NCBI RefSeq assembly: GCF_905475345.1
Contig: NC_066609.1
Span: forward strand, 2,877,001-2,941,000
Reading direction: 5' to 3'
Source of the DNA: Vespula vulgaris
Lineage: Eukaryota > Arthropoda > Insecta > Hymenoptera > Vespidae
DNA: 64,000 nucleotides
Part shown: positions 1 to 13,000 of the stretch, one piece after another
Layout: each line of letters starts with the position of its first letter
Position numbering within the stretch: position 1 is the first letter of the stretch
Program-made: the position numbers and the translations under genes
Notes under the pieces: model-generated
The model's database searches: none
The model's input: only the letters and a program-made list of their open reading frames with translations
Told to the model about the DNA's origin: nothing

Positions 1-385
1 TCCATGCATGTATGTTCTAACAGCAATATTAATTCACGGATTTAAATCATTCAGAGCTCTCTTTTTTACAAAAGTCGTAAAATCATTCGTTTTATTATAC
101 AAACAATAAAGATTTATAAAGTCATAAGCGTTTATCTTTTATGAAGGAGATATGATAACGCTTATTACATAAACTACGTTTCAAAATATTCATAGGTAAT
201 AAAAAAGAATTTATTGGATAACTTTAGGGGGGGGGGGTATGTTTTCCACTGCTTTTTCTGATAAATGCATTCGGTTAAGTGTGACACATGCATTATTATT
301 ACAATTACGTTTAATGTTTCGATTTATACATTTATGTACGAAAAAAAATATCCAATATATTCGTAATAAATATATAATATGAAAG

Positions 386-389
<4 letters not shown>

Positions 390-429
<40 letters not shown>
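390..429. repeat. (TA)n microsatellite
   Basis: About 20 uninterrupted TA units, seen directly. Likely length-polymorphic. Confidence 0.9.
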
Positions 430-431
<2 letters not shown>

Positions 432-620
432 GAGTTTTTATCGTACTTTTATCATAGTATTTTTCTTTAAAACATTTTATTATTACATTATTAATTCGTT
501 ATTATAATTTTTTGTGGTAAATATTTGGATAGTTTGTAAAAAATTATGTTTATCTTGTTTAACCTTTAACCCAACCTTAGAGTTTATCATGTCATTAAAA
601 CCATTGTACGTGTTTTTTGT

Positions 621-624
621 CTCT

Positions 625-668
<44 letters not shown>

Positions 669-669
669 C

Positions 670-763
<94 letters not shown>

Positions 764-776
764 CTCTCATTCTCTC
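621..776. repeat. (CT)n microsatellite
   Basis: About 155 bases of nearly pure CT repeat with a few TTTC and CCCT interruptions. It creates spurious Ser/Leu open frames on the + strand. Confidence 0.9.
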
Positions 777-1380
777 ATTTTCTGGTTTTCTCTTTGTTTT
801 TTATTCCAAATATAAAAACAAAATTTTGTTTCAGGAAACTTGAAATTTTACAAAGTGCTGTAAACAAATCGTTTTTCATACGATATATTACGTTCTTTTC
901 TATCCAGAAGTTGAAGTTGTTTGGTAACTCTATTGCAGATGGAACAATACTAATTGAGACATTGGGCACCGATTATCACGAACACTAATAATATCCTTTA
1001 TCTACTGTAATATAAATTATTAATGTGCGTTATGAAACTTATATGCCGCTAGCATAAAGAGTCTAGCATGTTGCTTGGGCAAATACAACAGTGGTGTATG
1101 AGAAGATTGATTCGTTTATACCTCTTCATATCGTAGTTTTATATATATACATACATACGAACATACATACATATATATATTTATATATATACACCTTTTA
1201 TATGAAATTGATATTTTTTAATAATATGTCGAATTATAAAATTGATTGTCAATGAAAAGTATTTGAAAGTTCGATGATTTATTATCAATAATATAATATA
1301 TATACTTATATATAAAGCACCTGCAGCTTATACGGTCATGCAGAGTGGTGGTGGTGGCGCGTCCTCACACTCGCTGCAAG

Positions 1381-1445
1381 TTATATAAACGATGCGTGCA
1401 CGCAGCTCACCGATTACAACTGTGTTCGATAGTGCGTTCAGTAGC
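1381..1445 (+). promoter_or_regulatory. Candidate AGMO core promoter
   Basis: A TATAAA box at 1384-1389 is followed by a locally GC-richer segment and an arthropod-like initiator (TTCAGT near 1437). The spacing from TATA to that initiator (about 50 bases) is longer than the usual 30, so the real start may be nearer 1410. A second TATA-like run lies near 1305. The 5' UTR would run to the ATG at 1602. Confidence 0.35.
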
Positions 1446-1601
1446 TAATATCAGTTTACTCTTATAAACTCGATTCTCCATATCTTTTCACTCTTATTTA
1501 TCACTTACTGAAATATATATTATACGTATCGTAGAAACAACCAAAAAGAAGTGTGTGCACGTGAAAAAGAGAGAAAAAGAAAGAAAAAAAATATTTTAAA
1601 T

Positions 1602-4600
1602 ATGAATGAGATTTCCATTAACTTGGTCTCTCAACTAAAAAATGCCGGCAAGTTTTGGTACATCGTTAACCCTTTCGAAACAACTTTCGAATTTCCCCAT
1701 CAGGTGCCTGATTATTATCAGCAGGTAATTTATAATTATTATTGTTGTTTCAAAATACCGTTTTTTTCTTTTTTATTTCAGGTTTTAGTCTTTTTTTTTC
1801 TTTTTTTTTAATTTCAGGTTTTAGTCGTTTCTTTTTCTCTTTCCTTTTTCCTTCAATTATTGTTATATTAACAAAAGAGAAGCTAAAGCAATATGCAGTT
1901 AAATTTGAAAAGTTGTTTTCACATTCGAGAGATAAGTAATTTACTGCTCTTTTATAATTTACGAGGCGACGATGATCGACGTTGATTAGATCTTTTTTAA
2001 TATCACTTGTTAAATACATTAACTGAATAACATCGATCTCTCCGAAGACATCAATCTATTTATATCGTGTGAATCATATTAAAAAAAGATACTGATAAAG
2101 ATATTTTTATAAATATTTAGGTCTGGATACCATTTTTCTTTCTTATCGTATTAGAACAAGTGATATTAACTGCGAAGAATAAGAAAAAATCATTTCGATT
2201 GAACGACCAAGTGACGTCGTTCTCTCATTGGATATTTCAAGAGTCTGGCCGGTAAGCATAGGTAATGCTTTCGTTTTTCATTCCGCTTCTTTTATATTAA
2301 AATTGTTTACGTGAGAACTAAAAAAAAAAAAAGATTAAAAAAAATTAGATAAGATAACATCCAACTTCTTACGTTTAATCGTTATTTATTAACACTGTTA
2401 AATATTGATATAGCATTTATATGGATTTTTGTCCTTTCGATTTTTCAGCGTTTTTTTTCGTGGGGCAGAATATTATGCTTATATTAAAATTTATGAAAAT
2501 TATCATCGATGGAATTTATCATGGAATTCTATTTGGACTTGGTACATCACTGCTTTAGGGGTAGACTTTTGTTATTATTGGGTACACCGTAGTAATCACG
2601 GTTAAGTATCTTTCTCGATTTTTATCGAAATAACTGTTACATCTCGCGCACATACACACACACATATAACCTTGTATATTACATACGTTTTATAGAAGTA
2701 CATTTTTTGTGGGCTCACCATCAAGTACACCACAGCAGCGAGGAATTCAATCTCGCGGTTGGCCTGCGCCAATCGGTACTGCAACATTGGTGCAATTTTG
2801 TGAGTAGAAAAGAAAATATGTACAAGAAATGTCACGGTAACCGATGCGATTATGTGTGCGTATATATCTTAATAAATTTCCAATGACCTTTTGTGAATAT
2901 CCTTTTTATTCGTTCCATTCAAAGAAATACCTTTTATTTATTTTTCAGATTTTTTATCTACCTCTTGCTTTCTTCATACCACCATCACATTTCATTGTTC
3001 ATCATCAATTCAACTTGATTTATCAACTTTGGATACACACGACAATTATTGACGATCTCGGACCGTTAGAATTAATATTTAATACTCCTAAACATCATCG
3101 CGTTCATCATGGTAGGTGTTGTAAGCGATCATTTTTTTGTTGTTGTTCTGGTTGTGAATAATATTGTTCGTATAAATCTCTCGTAAAAAATCTTTGATTT
3201 CGTATAAATTTTTAATTGATTTTTTTTACGAGTTTAAAAAGATCCAAGATCGTCTAAATACGTTTATCCCCGTTTTTTGACTTGACATTGTAAAGTACAT
3301 ATATCAAATTATCCTATATACGTAAGAATACTATAACTGAACTGACCTGTCATACAGGATGCAATCTATACTGTTTGGATAAAAATTATGGCGGAGTTCT
3401 TATAATCTGGGACAGATTATTCGGGACCTTCATGGAAGAGAAGGACGAAATCATTTACGGCTTAGTAACCAGTCCGCAATCATTCAATCCCTTGTATCTT
3501 CAGGTACGAAGTATCCGTCAATGTAATTAGCTGTAAATATGTAATTTTTTTTTTTATTCAATCATATCAGCAATACGTATCTTTAGCTAACTACATATTA
3601 AACTACGTAATTATTCCGTTATATAAAATGATGATTGAATTATGCAGATGCAAGTAGCGGATTAACGCATGTAATAATGTAAATATTTGAACGTTCATGA
3701 AAAAATTAGAAAAAGAAATACGCATAATTAATATATAATCATTTCGTTCCATAAAATTAAGTGACCCATTTCTTTCTCTTTTATTAATAATATTTATGGA
3801 TTATTTCACGAAACAATATTTTTTTTTATAATCATATTCTATGTAATACGTTTTTGCATACTGGTTACATTAATTGCATTTACACAAGTCCAACTGCTTG
3901 ATTGCACATATACATACATAAATCATATATACATATACACACGCGCGCACGCGCTACACATACATACACATCTAGTACTTTTCAATTGAATTATAATTAT
4001 AGACGTTTTATGCGAAAGCGATGATAAACAAGAGTAAGGGCATGAAATCTTCGGCAAATAAATTGTCCGTCTTATGGAAAGGTCCTAGTTGGTATCCAGG
4101 TGGACCACGTTTGGGCCTTGACAAGTATAAAATAAATGTAAGTTAGTTAATAAATTACGAACAAACGTATTTAAGCATCTATAAAATATACAAGGATTAA
4201 TGGTGACATTAATTTTCTAAACATATAACAATTAACTAAAATATTATAACGTAAAAGAAAATAAATAAGACGTTAATAAAATAAATAATAAAATCTTACG
4301 AAATATTAATTATCAAATGAAATATTTTTTTCTAGGTAACGTCTAGAATCAAATACAATGTTCGTATACCAACGTGGCAAACCGTCTATATTATTTTACA
4401 TTTTTTAATAATTTTTTATAAACATTTACAGTTGTATAATAATGAAAAACAAGTAAGCGAGATAATTTTAATTTGAATTCGACTTTTTAACAAAAATGTG
4501 TAAATTTTGTATGTGTATAAATAATTTTTTTTTTCAGGATATACATAATTTTTTAGGAATAACAATATTGAATAATATGTTCGCTCTTGTCGCTATTGGA

Positions 4601-4777
4601 TTATTGTTTGATAAGTCACAATATGCTGGATTGGTAGAACTTATTCGATGTATTGTATATTTATTGTATGAAGACTGTTGTCTTAACATTCTGATATATT
4701 ATATTTATATGATATCTTGCTTTATTTGGATCTTTCAAGTTGTAAATCAAATGAAAGCAAATTTTCTGCGATTATGA
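1602..4777 (+). CDS. AGMO: Alkylglycerol monooxygenase (AGMO/TMEM195), 436 aa, 9 exons
   Basis: Integral membrane di-iron enzyme of the fatty-acid hydroxylase superfamily. The family cleaves the O-alkyl bond of ether lipids using tetrahydrobiopterin and O2, at the ER. My exons are 1602-1724, 2121-2251, 2449-2600, 2696-2799, 2949-3111, 3358-3503, 4003-4137, 4336-4452 and 4538-4777. All junctions are GT-AG and keep frame. The histidine motifs expected of the family are present: HRSNH (H131, H135), HHQVHH (143-148) and HHRVHH (219-224). Several hydrophobic segments flank them, and the last exon is strongly hydrophobic. Length is close to the roughly 445 residues of the human enzyme. The ATG at 1602 is the first before the family-like N-terminus. 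Polyadenylation signals follow at 4806 and 4844. The 3' end converges on Ank2. Confidence 0.93.
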
Positions 4778-6147
4778 ATTTGTAAGATACATTTAATCAA
4801 AAGGAAATAAAAAATCATTGTTACTTATTTAATTTATGAGTTAAATAAAGGCGAAATAAGTTTTAATAATTGATAAATAATAATATGTATTGAAAATAAT
4901 AAATTCACGTGAAAATGATATTAATACAAATAATCAGTTCTTTTTAATATAAAAAAAGTTTGTATAGATGAAAGTCTCTAAGAATGATTTATAATTTGGC
5001 GCGTGAATTATGATGTCAACTAGCGTCATCTGGAACACCTTAATTTGCTAAAAAGTAAAACATTACGATGTTGACAGTAAATTTATGAAATATTTCCGAT
5101 AATATTAACATTTATTCAATTATTATTTTTAATAAGTTTAATAATTTCATAAATAACACATATATTAACTATAAATTATCACAGTCAAATAAACAAAAAA
5201 CTATATTGGCAACATTGCAATCACGTTGCCTTTGTCTGAATAAAGGTAAATCCCGCGAAATCGTATCTGGGTGAAATATTGCAGTACAAAGTTACGTAGT
5301 TCTCCATCGACTTTAATAATCCTATTTATTTTTTAAAATTAATTGTTTTTTTATTGCGTGTATGTTATCATAATAAGCAAAAAGCCGTTTGATAAAAACC
5401 GTTAGGCATTAGCATTTAATTAAATAGGACAATAAGGAAAAGGACGTGGTACAAGGTTAGAGCTATTTTCTTTTGTTTGTATCTCATATTTCAGTTCTTA
5501 CATATTTTCTTTTTTTTTGCTTCTTTTATATTTGTTAACATGACTTGTTTTATATGAAATAATTGGTAAGACGTAGATATGATATTTAGCATAAAATTAT
5601 TACAAAAAAAAGAAATTTCAGATGAGACAAATTTTAATAGTTAATATTTAATATTAGGCGTACTTCTCTTCATTTTTCCTATTTTTCCACAAATGTTGCT
5701 GTTATGTTTGTAGCATCGTTAATGCAAATCAAGTGAAATATTTATATATATATATATATCTTATGGTTTTATATATAATATATGTATAGTATATAAATTT
5801 ACATAGCACTTTAGAGACATGAAATGAACATAAAATTCATTTTAATAAAAGGTTTGTTACGTATAAAAATTCTTCGTATAAAGTGGTACATAGATTTATA
5901 TTTTTCATTAATAAGAACATAGCTTCAAAGTGATCGAAAAGATTATTTAGGTAATGTATATGCAAATATAATGTATGGTTTTTAAATTTCAAGTGATTTA
6001 AACTAAACGAATAAAAGTTTAAAGTAAATCAATAAATTCATGCTAATGGGTAATAATAATAGTAATAATAATAATCATAATAATCATAATAATCATAATC
6101 ATAATCATAATTATAATCATACTAATTATAATTAGAATAACAACAAC

Positions 6148-6190
<43 letters not shown>

Positions 6191-7087
6191 TTCCTTTCAA
6201 AAAGATTTATACTATTATATATGCTGGCCTTTAAAAAATGCTTTCTGTCTATTCTTGTAATATCTAATTTTGTAAATTCTAAATATTACATTTGCATATA
6301 AAATTTCCTATTTAAATCTTAAGTATTTTCTTGCTTATGAGTATTCACAGAAAATAGCGTTATAATATATTATAACCCACAAAAATTTACAAATTATAAT
6401 ATAAATTGCAAGATATGTAAAATTTATCAAATATTTTTGAAGAGAAAGTTATATGATAATATCATATAATTAAGACATTTTTATAACTTATCATTTAGAT
6501 ACGCTCTTACTATAATACAAGATAAAGATATAAGTAGCACGTAAAATATAAATTCATAAACGCAACATATGTCAAAAGTTTAAACAGTTTTTCGTAAAAC
6601 AATTCAGCATTTTTTAAAAACAGTACATTATGAATTATTAATATGTCATTACATATTTAATATTAAACAAGCAAGCATCTTTCACTCTCCTATCTCATTT
6701 GCACAACAACATTATATTCTGAATATTGTAACTATCTTATTTAAGCATATTAATACAAATATTTTTAGAAGATGCTACAAAAACAAACATAAATACAATG
6801 TTTTATATATCCACAATGCACAAGTTCTGTAGTATATTACTCTTGATATCATGTTTTACATGTAAAGCTTCTTGAATTATTTTGTAGTATATTTATGAAG
6901 TCGTGTGAAATTCATCATCATAGTCCTCTATCTGTAATGAATCAATACGCATATATATTAAAGTTATGTAGTACTAATTTGAATATAATTTTTTCGAAAT
7001 ACTAATACATATGATTAATTATAATGCAAAATATATAAGTTTAGCTAATTATAAAAGTATACATACCTATATGGATCATATTTTTTT
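4778..7087. other. Convergent 3' regions of AGMO and Ank2
   Basis: No coding exon is recognised in 2.3 kb of very AT-rich sequence. It should hold the AGMO 3' UTR and polyadenylation site (AATAAA near 4806 and 4844) and, from the other strand, a long Ank2 3' UTR, with several AATAAA signals on the minus strand. A trinucleotide repeat lies at 6053-6189. Confidence 0.55.
6053..6189. repeat. (AAT)n/(CAT)n trinucleotide repeat
   Basis: A degenerate AAT/CAT/AAC mixture runs into a pure AAT array of about 16 units near 6142-6189. It lies in the presumed Ank2 3' UTR. Confidence 0.85.
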
Positions 7088-10000
7088 TTATGTTTTACTA
7101 CTTGGTGGCAATTTTGTTGTATCTTGTTTAGCAATATTTGTTTCTGTTGACGAACTTTGTCCTACAGAATTATCAACTGCTGGTCTTTCAGAACGATTAT
7201 TACTTTCTTCTTGTATTTCATTATCAGGTTGTTCAATAATAGGTACGTCCAAAGAGTCTGATGACATACGTCTTCCATTGCTAAATTGTTCTGCTACGTC
7301 AAGTTGAGCGTCTCTGGTATCCCTGACATTATTCAATGAGTCAGAACTTAAAGATGGGAAATCTAATGTTGTTTTCATTTCTAAAGAATCTGAACTTTGA
7401 CATAAGGGATGTTTTTTATCCGCATTATCTTCCAATTCTAATGAATCTGTACTTGTCTCCATGATATTTGTATCTTTGGCACGTTGGATGTCCTCGGCTT
7501 CTGTTACCACTGGTACAATAGCTTCTGAACCAGTTTTTTCAATATCCGTAATTTCTATTTGTGAAATATCTTCTGTAGTATCATCCTGTCGGTCTAATCT
7601 CTCTACGTTAGACTGAGCTATACGTATAATCTCATCAATTTCCTTTATTCTTTTCTCATAGTCATCCGAGCCAGAAGTGCTTGGATTAATCGAGCCCGTA
7701 GCACTAATTTCCGATTTACGTTGAAGACTTTCCATTTTGTATCTATTTTCAGGACTTTCGTGTTCTAAAAGATCTTCTTCCTCCCTAGCACGAAGTTCAA
7801 TTAAGTGAGCTTCTCGACAAGCTCTTTCTAGACCTTCAAAATCTTTTAACGAAGACAGAGAAATATCATCTCCATGACCAGATCGACCAGTCATATACCT
7901 TCTTGGAAGACTCCCATTATTAATAGAATCTTGAGAACCACATTGCAATCTTTTCGAGTTTTCTGCCGCTACGGCACTCTCCAGATGTTCGAATTCCTGC
8001 AACGAACTGAGGGATACAGTATCGTGATCTGAAGGTTTAGTGAAATATTTTTTACCAGCTAGAACATCATAATCCGGAGTACTACCAAAACTACCACGCA
8101 TGCTACCAACACTTCCTATTGATTCTTTGTGACTTCCTAAACTTCCAAATCGACTACTACCAGCCTCGAAATCAGTAATCTCTTCTTCTTTGATATCTTC
8201 TAAGGGGCCACGATCGTATTCAATATCGTAGACTCTTGCGTCCGCATGAAATTGCATCTCAATCCATTTCTTACCAGTTTCGTACGGTTCCTCGTCTGAA
8301 TAAGATTGAGAATATTGATCGTCGTTGGATGCTTGAGGTGGACTTTCTTCGGATTCAAAGTCGAATAATTCATTGTTCCGCGAGGTTTGACTCGTGGATA
8401 CTTGAGAGTCTTCTTTATTCTCCGTAATTAAGTTCTCCAAGTCTCGATCATATTGCTTACTACTAACTTGAGGTATTGCGGTAATACGTATACTTTTACC
8501 TTCAGAATCAAATTCTTCTGCTTCACGTCCAACTTCTTCGATCACAACAAAGTCATCTATAATGTCAGGCTTATCGACTAGTTCAAAAGAATCACTACCC
8601 GGTGATTCGGATCGTTCGGATTTTGCTTTTTCTATAACTGTATCAAGAGACAGTCCGGAGGTCGAAGATGTAGACATACTTGCTTGCTGTATTATCGAGC
8701 GCGCTGATGTTTGCATCACCGTTTCAGTACTCTCATCTGCTGTGACACTTATCCCAGATTTCGGTTCCAAAGAATCTGGTTCCATACTTAGCATTTCGAG
8801 CGACTCGTCCGATGGTTTATCATCAATTTCTGTTCCCACTGTAGTTTTCAATGTAGTTTCTTCAGCAGGTATCTCAGTTGTTGACGTCGTTACTTGGGTC
8901 GAGATTACCTGGGTGGATACGCTTTGAACGCCGTCTTCCGTAACCCTAGCCGTCATTATATCTACCGATTGCACGGCACCAGGTGTTACAACAAAAGCAG
9001 ACGTCGCAAAATCGACTCCCTTCGTGTCTTGCTCCAAAATAGGCTCATCTAAATCCGTATCGAGAGCGGCGTTATCGTCCATGATCTGTTGAAATATCAT
9101 CTCCGACGATCGCTTCATTCGACAAGGTATATTGCTATCGATTTTGTCCATCGCATCGTCCATAGGTATATCGCTTCCAGAGGAATCGGATTCGGCATGT
9201 TCTTCGTCAAACGCACGTTCCAAATCTTCGTGTTCTTCGCCCTTGTCAGCATCCGCTTCAGATGCTACCAATGTTTCTGATAACTCGCTGGTACTATCGA
9301 TACTACCAAGATGGCCTGAACTAAACGAACTTAAAGATTTCATAGATTCGCGAGAACTTAATGTACTCACGGCAGTTTGATATTCTTGAGAAGTTGGCCT
9401 TGAGGTGGTGGAGTGTTCAACGGACATCATCGCTGTCTCATACTCGGAAGTTGTTCCCGATGGTGGCATCGTAGCGGACTGGAGGGCTTCTACATCGGAA
9501 GAACTTGGTCTACTTCCACTGCCAATTTCGTAGTCGCAAGATTGATAGTTGCTACTCTCGCCCGAACTGGAACCAGGATCGACCTCACTTTCGGAAGTAA
9601 CTTTTTTCGATGCCCGTGCAGGTTTATGTCGTCTCCTTGGTACTGGTTGAGGTGGATGCAAGGAGGAGGAACTCTCGTCTTTGTACTCTACGTCTGAGCA
9701 TGATCTGCTGGCTGGTACGGGACTAGGACGCGTATCGTCGTCTTCTTTACTCTCTTCATGGACGGCAGATAGAGTTTCCGTTTCAGACTTGTCTAGCTCC
9801 ATCTCAATATCCATACATACCTTTTCTTTGTCCATTTCGTCGCCGGATGCTTCGAGCTCGATTTCTTCCGATCCACTTTCCGTAGCTGGAATTTCTTTCT
9901 CATCTCTTTTCGATTCATCAGGCTTTTCCTCGCTCGTTATCAACGACTCCGTCTTCATACCTTCGATATCTACGGCGATCTGTTCCAAAGATGGAGGTCT

Positions 10001-13000
10001 GTATAAAAAGGGTAAATCATTGGGTATAGATTCTGGTTGTAATTTGAATTGAAATTCAGAAGGCGAGTCTTTGATTTGTATTACAGTCTCACTGTTCTCA
10101 CTGAGTTCTTCTATCAAGTCTTGCCTCGCGGCCTCTAAGGACTCCTTCACCTCCGCTATTTCTTTCTTAACTACTTGATCTAGAACTGTAATTGCATATC
10201 GCGAGCTTAAATCAACACCTGGAAGATCGTCTTTCTTTAGTTTAAAGGCACATGTATCGGAAGAAGTTACCGTGCTGGCTCTTGCTGCTTTCTCACGTTT
10301 TTCGAAACCTTTCTCAACGTGTCTTTTATAGTCATCGCTAGAAATTTTTATTTTTGTTAGGCTCGGTTCCGTCCATTCTTTCGCGAGATCGTCCACGTGG
10401 ACAGCCTTATCAACATCATCCTCCAATGTTCCTCCAGCAGCAATATCTTGCGTTTGGGTGTCTTCCAAAAGCTTTACATCTTCCTTCGATGGTTCTGCTA
10501 TCTTTTCCAAGCTAAGCCCATTTTTGGTCATAGTAGTATCCTTTACTGTATCATCCTCGTATTTCTCTGTTAATGGCTCTCCACCCATCTCTTCGTCTTT
10601 CCCAATTTGCTCCGTAACTTCTTCTTTAGTTTCTGATTTTTCTTCAGAGACGGACGTAATTTCTTTAGCAGTGTCAATGCTTTCTTTTTCGCTAGAAATT
10701 TCAAGTTGATCGGTAGTTGTCTCGATTTTACTTGATTCCACTAGTTTCATTTCACTTAACTTTATTTTTGCTTCTTCTAAGGATAAAGGTCGCCGTATAC
10801 TGACAGTTAAATCTTCGGTAGGTGTTTTAGCTTCATATTCACGTTTTAAAGTATCCACTAATTCTTGACAGCTAACTTCTAATTTATTTTCTATTAATTC
10901 ACTCTCTATGTCTTGATCACTGACAGGGATGACGGTAAACTTTTTCGTTTTAATTACTGTGGTCACCGTTGTATCTCCTGTTGTTATAGATTCCTTGATA
11001 GATTCTATAACACTTGGATCTTCTGAAGATTTTGTAGCAGATTCTTGTTCCAAATCAGCTGATTCGCTTTGGGAAGATAATCTTTGCTTCTTTATAGTTG
11101 TCTCATATTCCTCTAATTCTTGATTGAAGACCTGCGAAGGTTGTAGGGTCTCAGATATTTCGATTTTCTCATCACCGATCATCCAATTGACTGGCTTTAT
11201 TTCAAGATCGTGCCTTATTTTTAATCTTGGTGAAACAAGAGGTGGACTTTCGATTTCAAAACTATCAGCTCTTTTTACACTGACTTCGTATTTTTCCGTT
11301 GTTGTCGTAGGGATCTGTTCGTGTACCAGGGAGTAGTCAACGTTAATGTCTTCCGATACTGTACTAGGGCTAAAGGTCATATCACGTTCTTGGGCAATCC
11401 TTTCCAAAGAATCTACGGCTGCACTTTCGTGCAGGGATGAAATAGTTTTTCCTGTATCTTCAGAAATTTTATATTCGTCCATTTCTAAAGATGGCACATC
11501 GACGGAATCTTGTCTCGATTGACTGTCGATACCTGGTTCAACGATCTCCAATACTCTAGCTCCAGAAACGTCATATATTCTATCCTTTGGCAAGCTGATA
11601 TCGTATTGAGGTTCGTATGATTCTCTTTGTAACGATTCAGCTTGCGCGCTAGATCTATCAGAACGTAATTTTTCTGATTGTGGACTCGAAGTTGGCTTGG
11701 TAATGTCTTCAAGTTCATTCGTATCAACGTCCATCGTTTCTTCCAACTCTATTTGATCTGATATACTACTTGGACTCATTGTGATGTCTCTCTCAGGTAA
11801 TCTTGCCTGTGACGAAGATAAAAGGAAGCTTTCGTCTTTATCGTGAAGCGAAGACTCTTCGTCCTTCGTTATATCCTCGCTTATACTCATGCTATCTCTG
11901 GTAGATCTTTTCTCTTCTTCGTGTATAGACGATCTTAGTTTTGCCGATTCCGCGGTAGAGTCAGTGTCCTTTGTAGATTCTACCAATTCTTCGTCCATTG
12001 TCCTCTTCATAATACTTTCGAATTTTTTCGTTAAATCATCAGCTAACTTTTCATGATCCGTTTCCACGCTTTCTTTAATAACTTGCTGTAAATAATTACT
12101 GTCAACGATGGCAGCTTTCGGATCTTCCGTTATAGACGATCTTTTTGTTATTTCATTTTCGATCGATTCTATAAGACACTCCACTATTTGCCTAGCCTCT
12201 ATTTCTTTTGCAGCACGTCGTTGTTTTTCTTCCAAAGTTTCATGGCTCAGGACTTGAGCTTTTTCTTCTGGCTTTCCATCTTTTTTAACGGATACCAACT
12301 TCTCTTCTACTTTGCTGCTAGGTATAAAGTGTCTTGCATCGAAACTTTCAACAGTTTCTTTATGCGACTCTCCTTTAGTTACCATTTCTACTTTTCCTAA
12401 GTCTTCGAATATTTTAGATGTCACTGGAGGTTCTCCCGTGTCTTCAACTTTCTTTTTTTCAACATCCTCTTTATGTATTCTAACGGCTATATCGATATCA
12501 CTTTCCTTCAGTCTACTGACTCCAGACTCCTCAGTCATTATACCTTCCTTGTCTTCAAGCTTTTTAGATAATTGTTCCTTCTTGGCTTCGACTCTATTTT
12601 TCGAAGCGCTTGCATCGATCGTTTCCTGTCCATCTTGTAAATTTATCGACATCTTTTGAACAGCCGTTTCGTCTACTTTCTTGCTTTTACTTTCCTCTTT
12701 TTCTACAGTTTCAGTCGACGATTCCTTTTTCATTTTGGATTCCGATAGTTTCTTACACTCGATTTGTTCTTTTTCTTCGTGCACGATATATTTGTCCGTG
12801 CCTTTAGAAATTTCGGAAGATACAACTTCTTTCTTTTCTAACTTACTGGAAGCTTTATGATCGACTTTAGATAGTTTTATTGTATCTTTCTCGCTCATAT
12901 CCTCGAGCAATTTAAATGCTTTATGTGGATCGGTAAAAGTTTTAGAAAACGTTTGAGTTTCACTCTTGGAAGTTGTTTCTTGGCTGGAGGATTTCTTCTC

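Larger units (their letters stand above)
1..1380. other. Intergenic, repeat-rich DNA
   Basis: I see no convincing gene. The stretch holds an 11-base G run (227-237), a TA dinucleotide array (390-429) and a long CT array (621-776), then ordinary AT-rich sequence. Open frames across the CT array are serine/leucine repeats produced by the array itself. Confidence 0.6.

Noticed and set aside
514..988. Ser/Leu-rich open frames over the CT array
   Set aside because: Produced by the CT microsatellite; no domain, no gene context.
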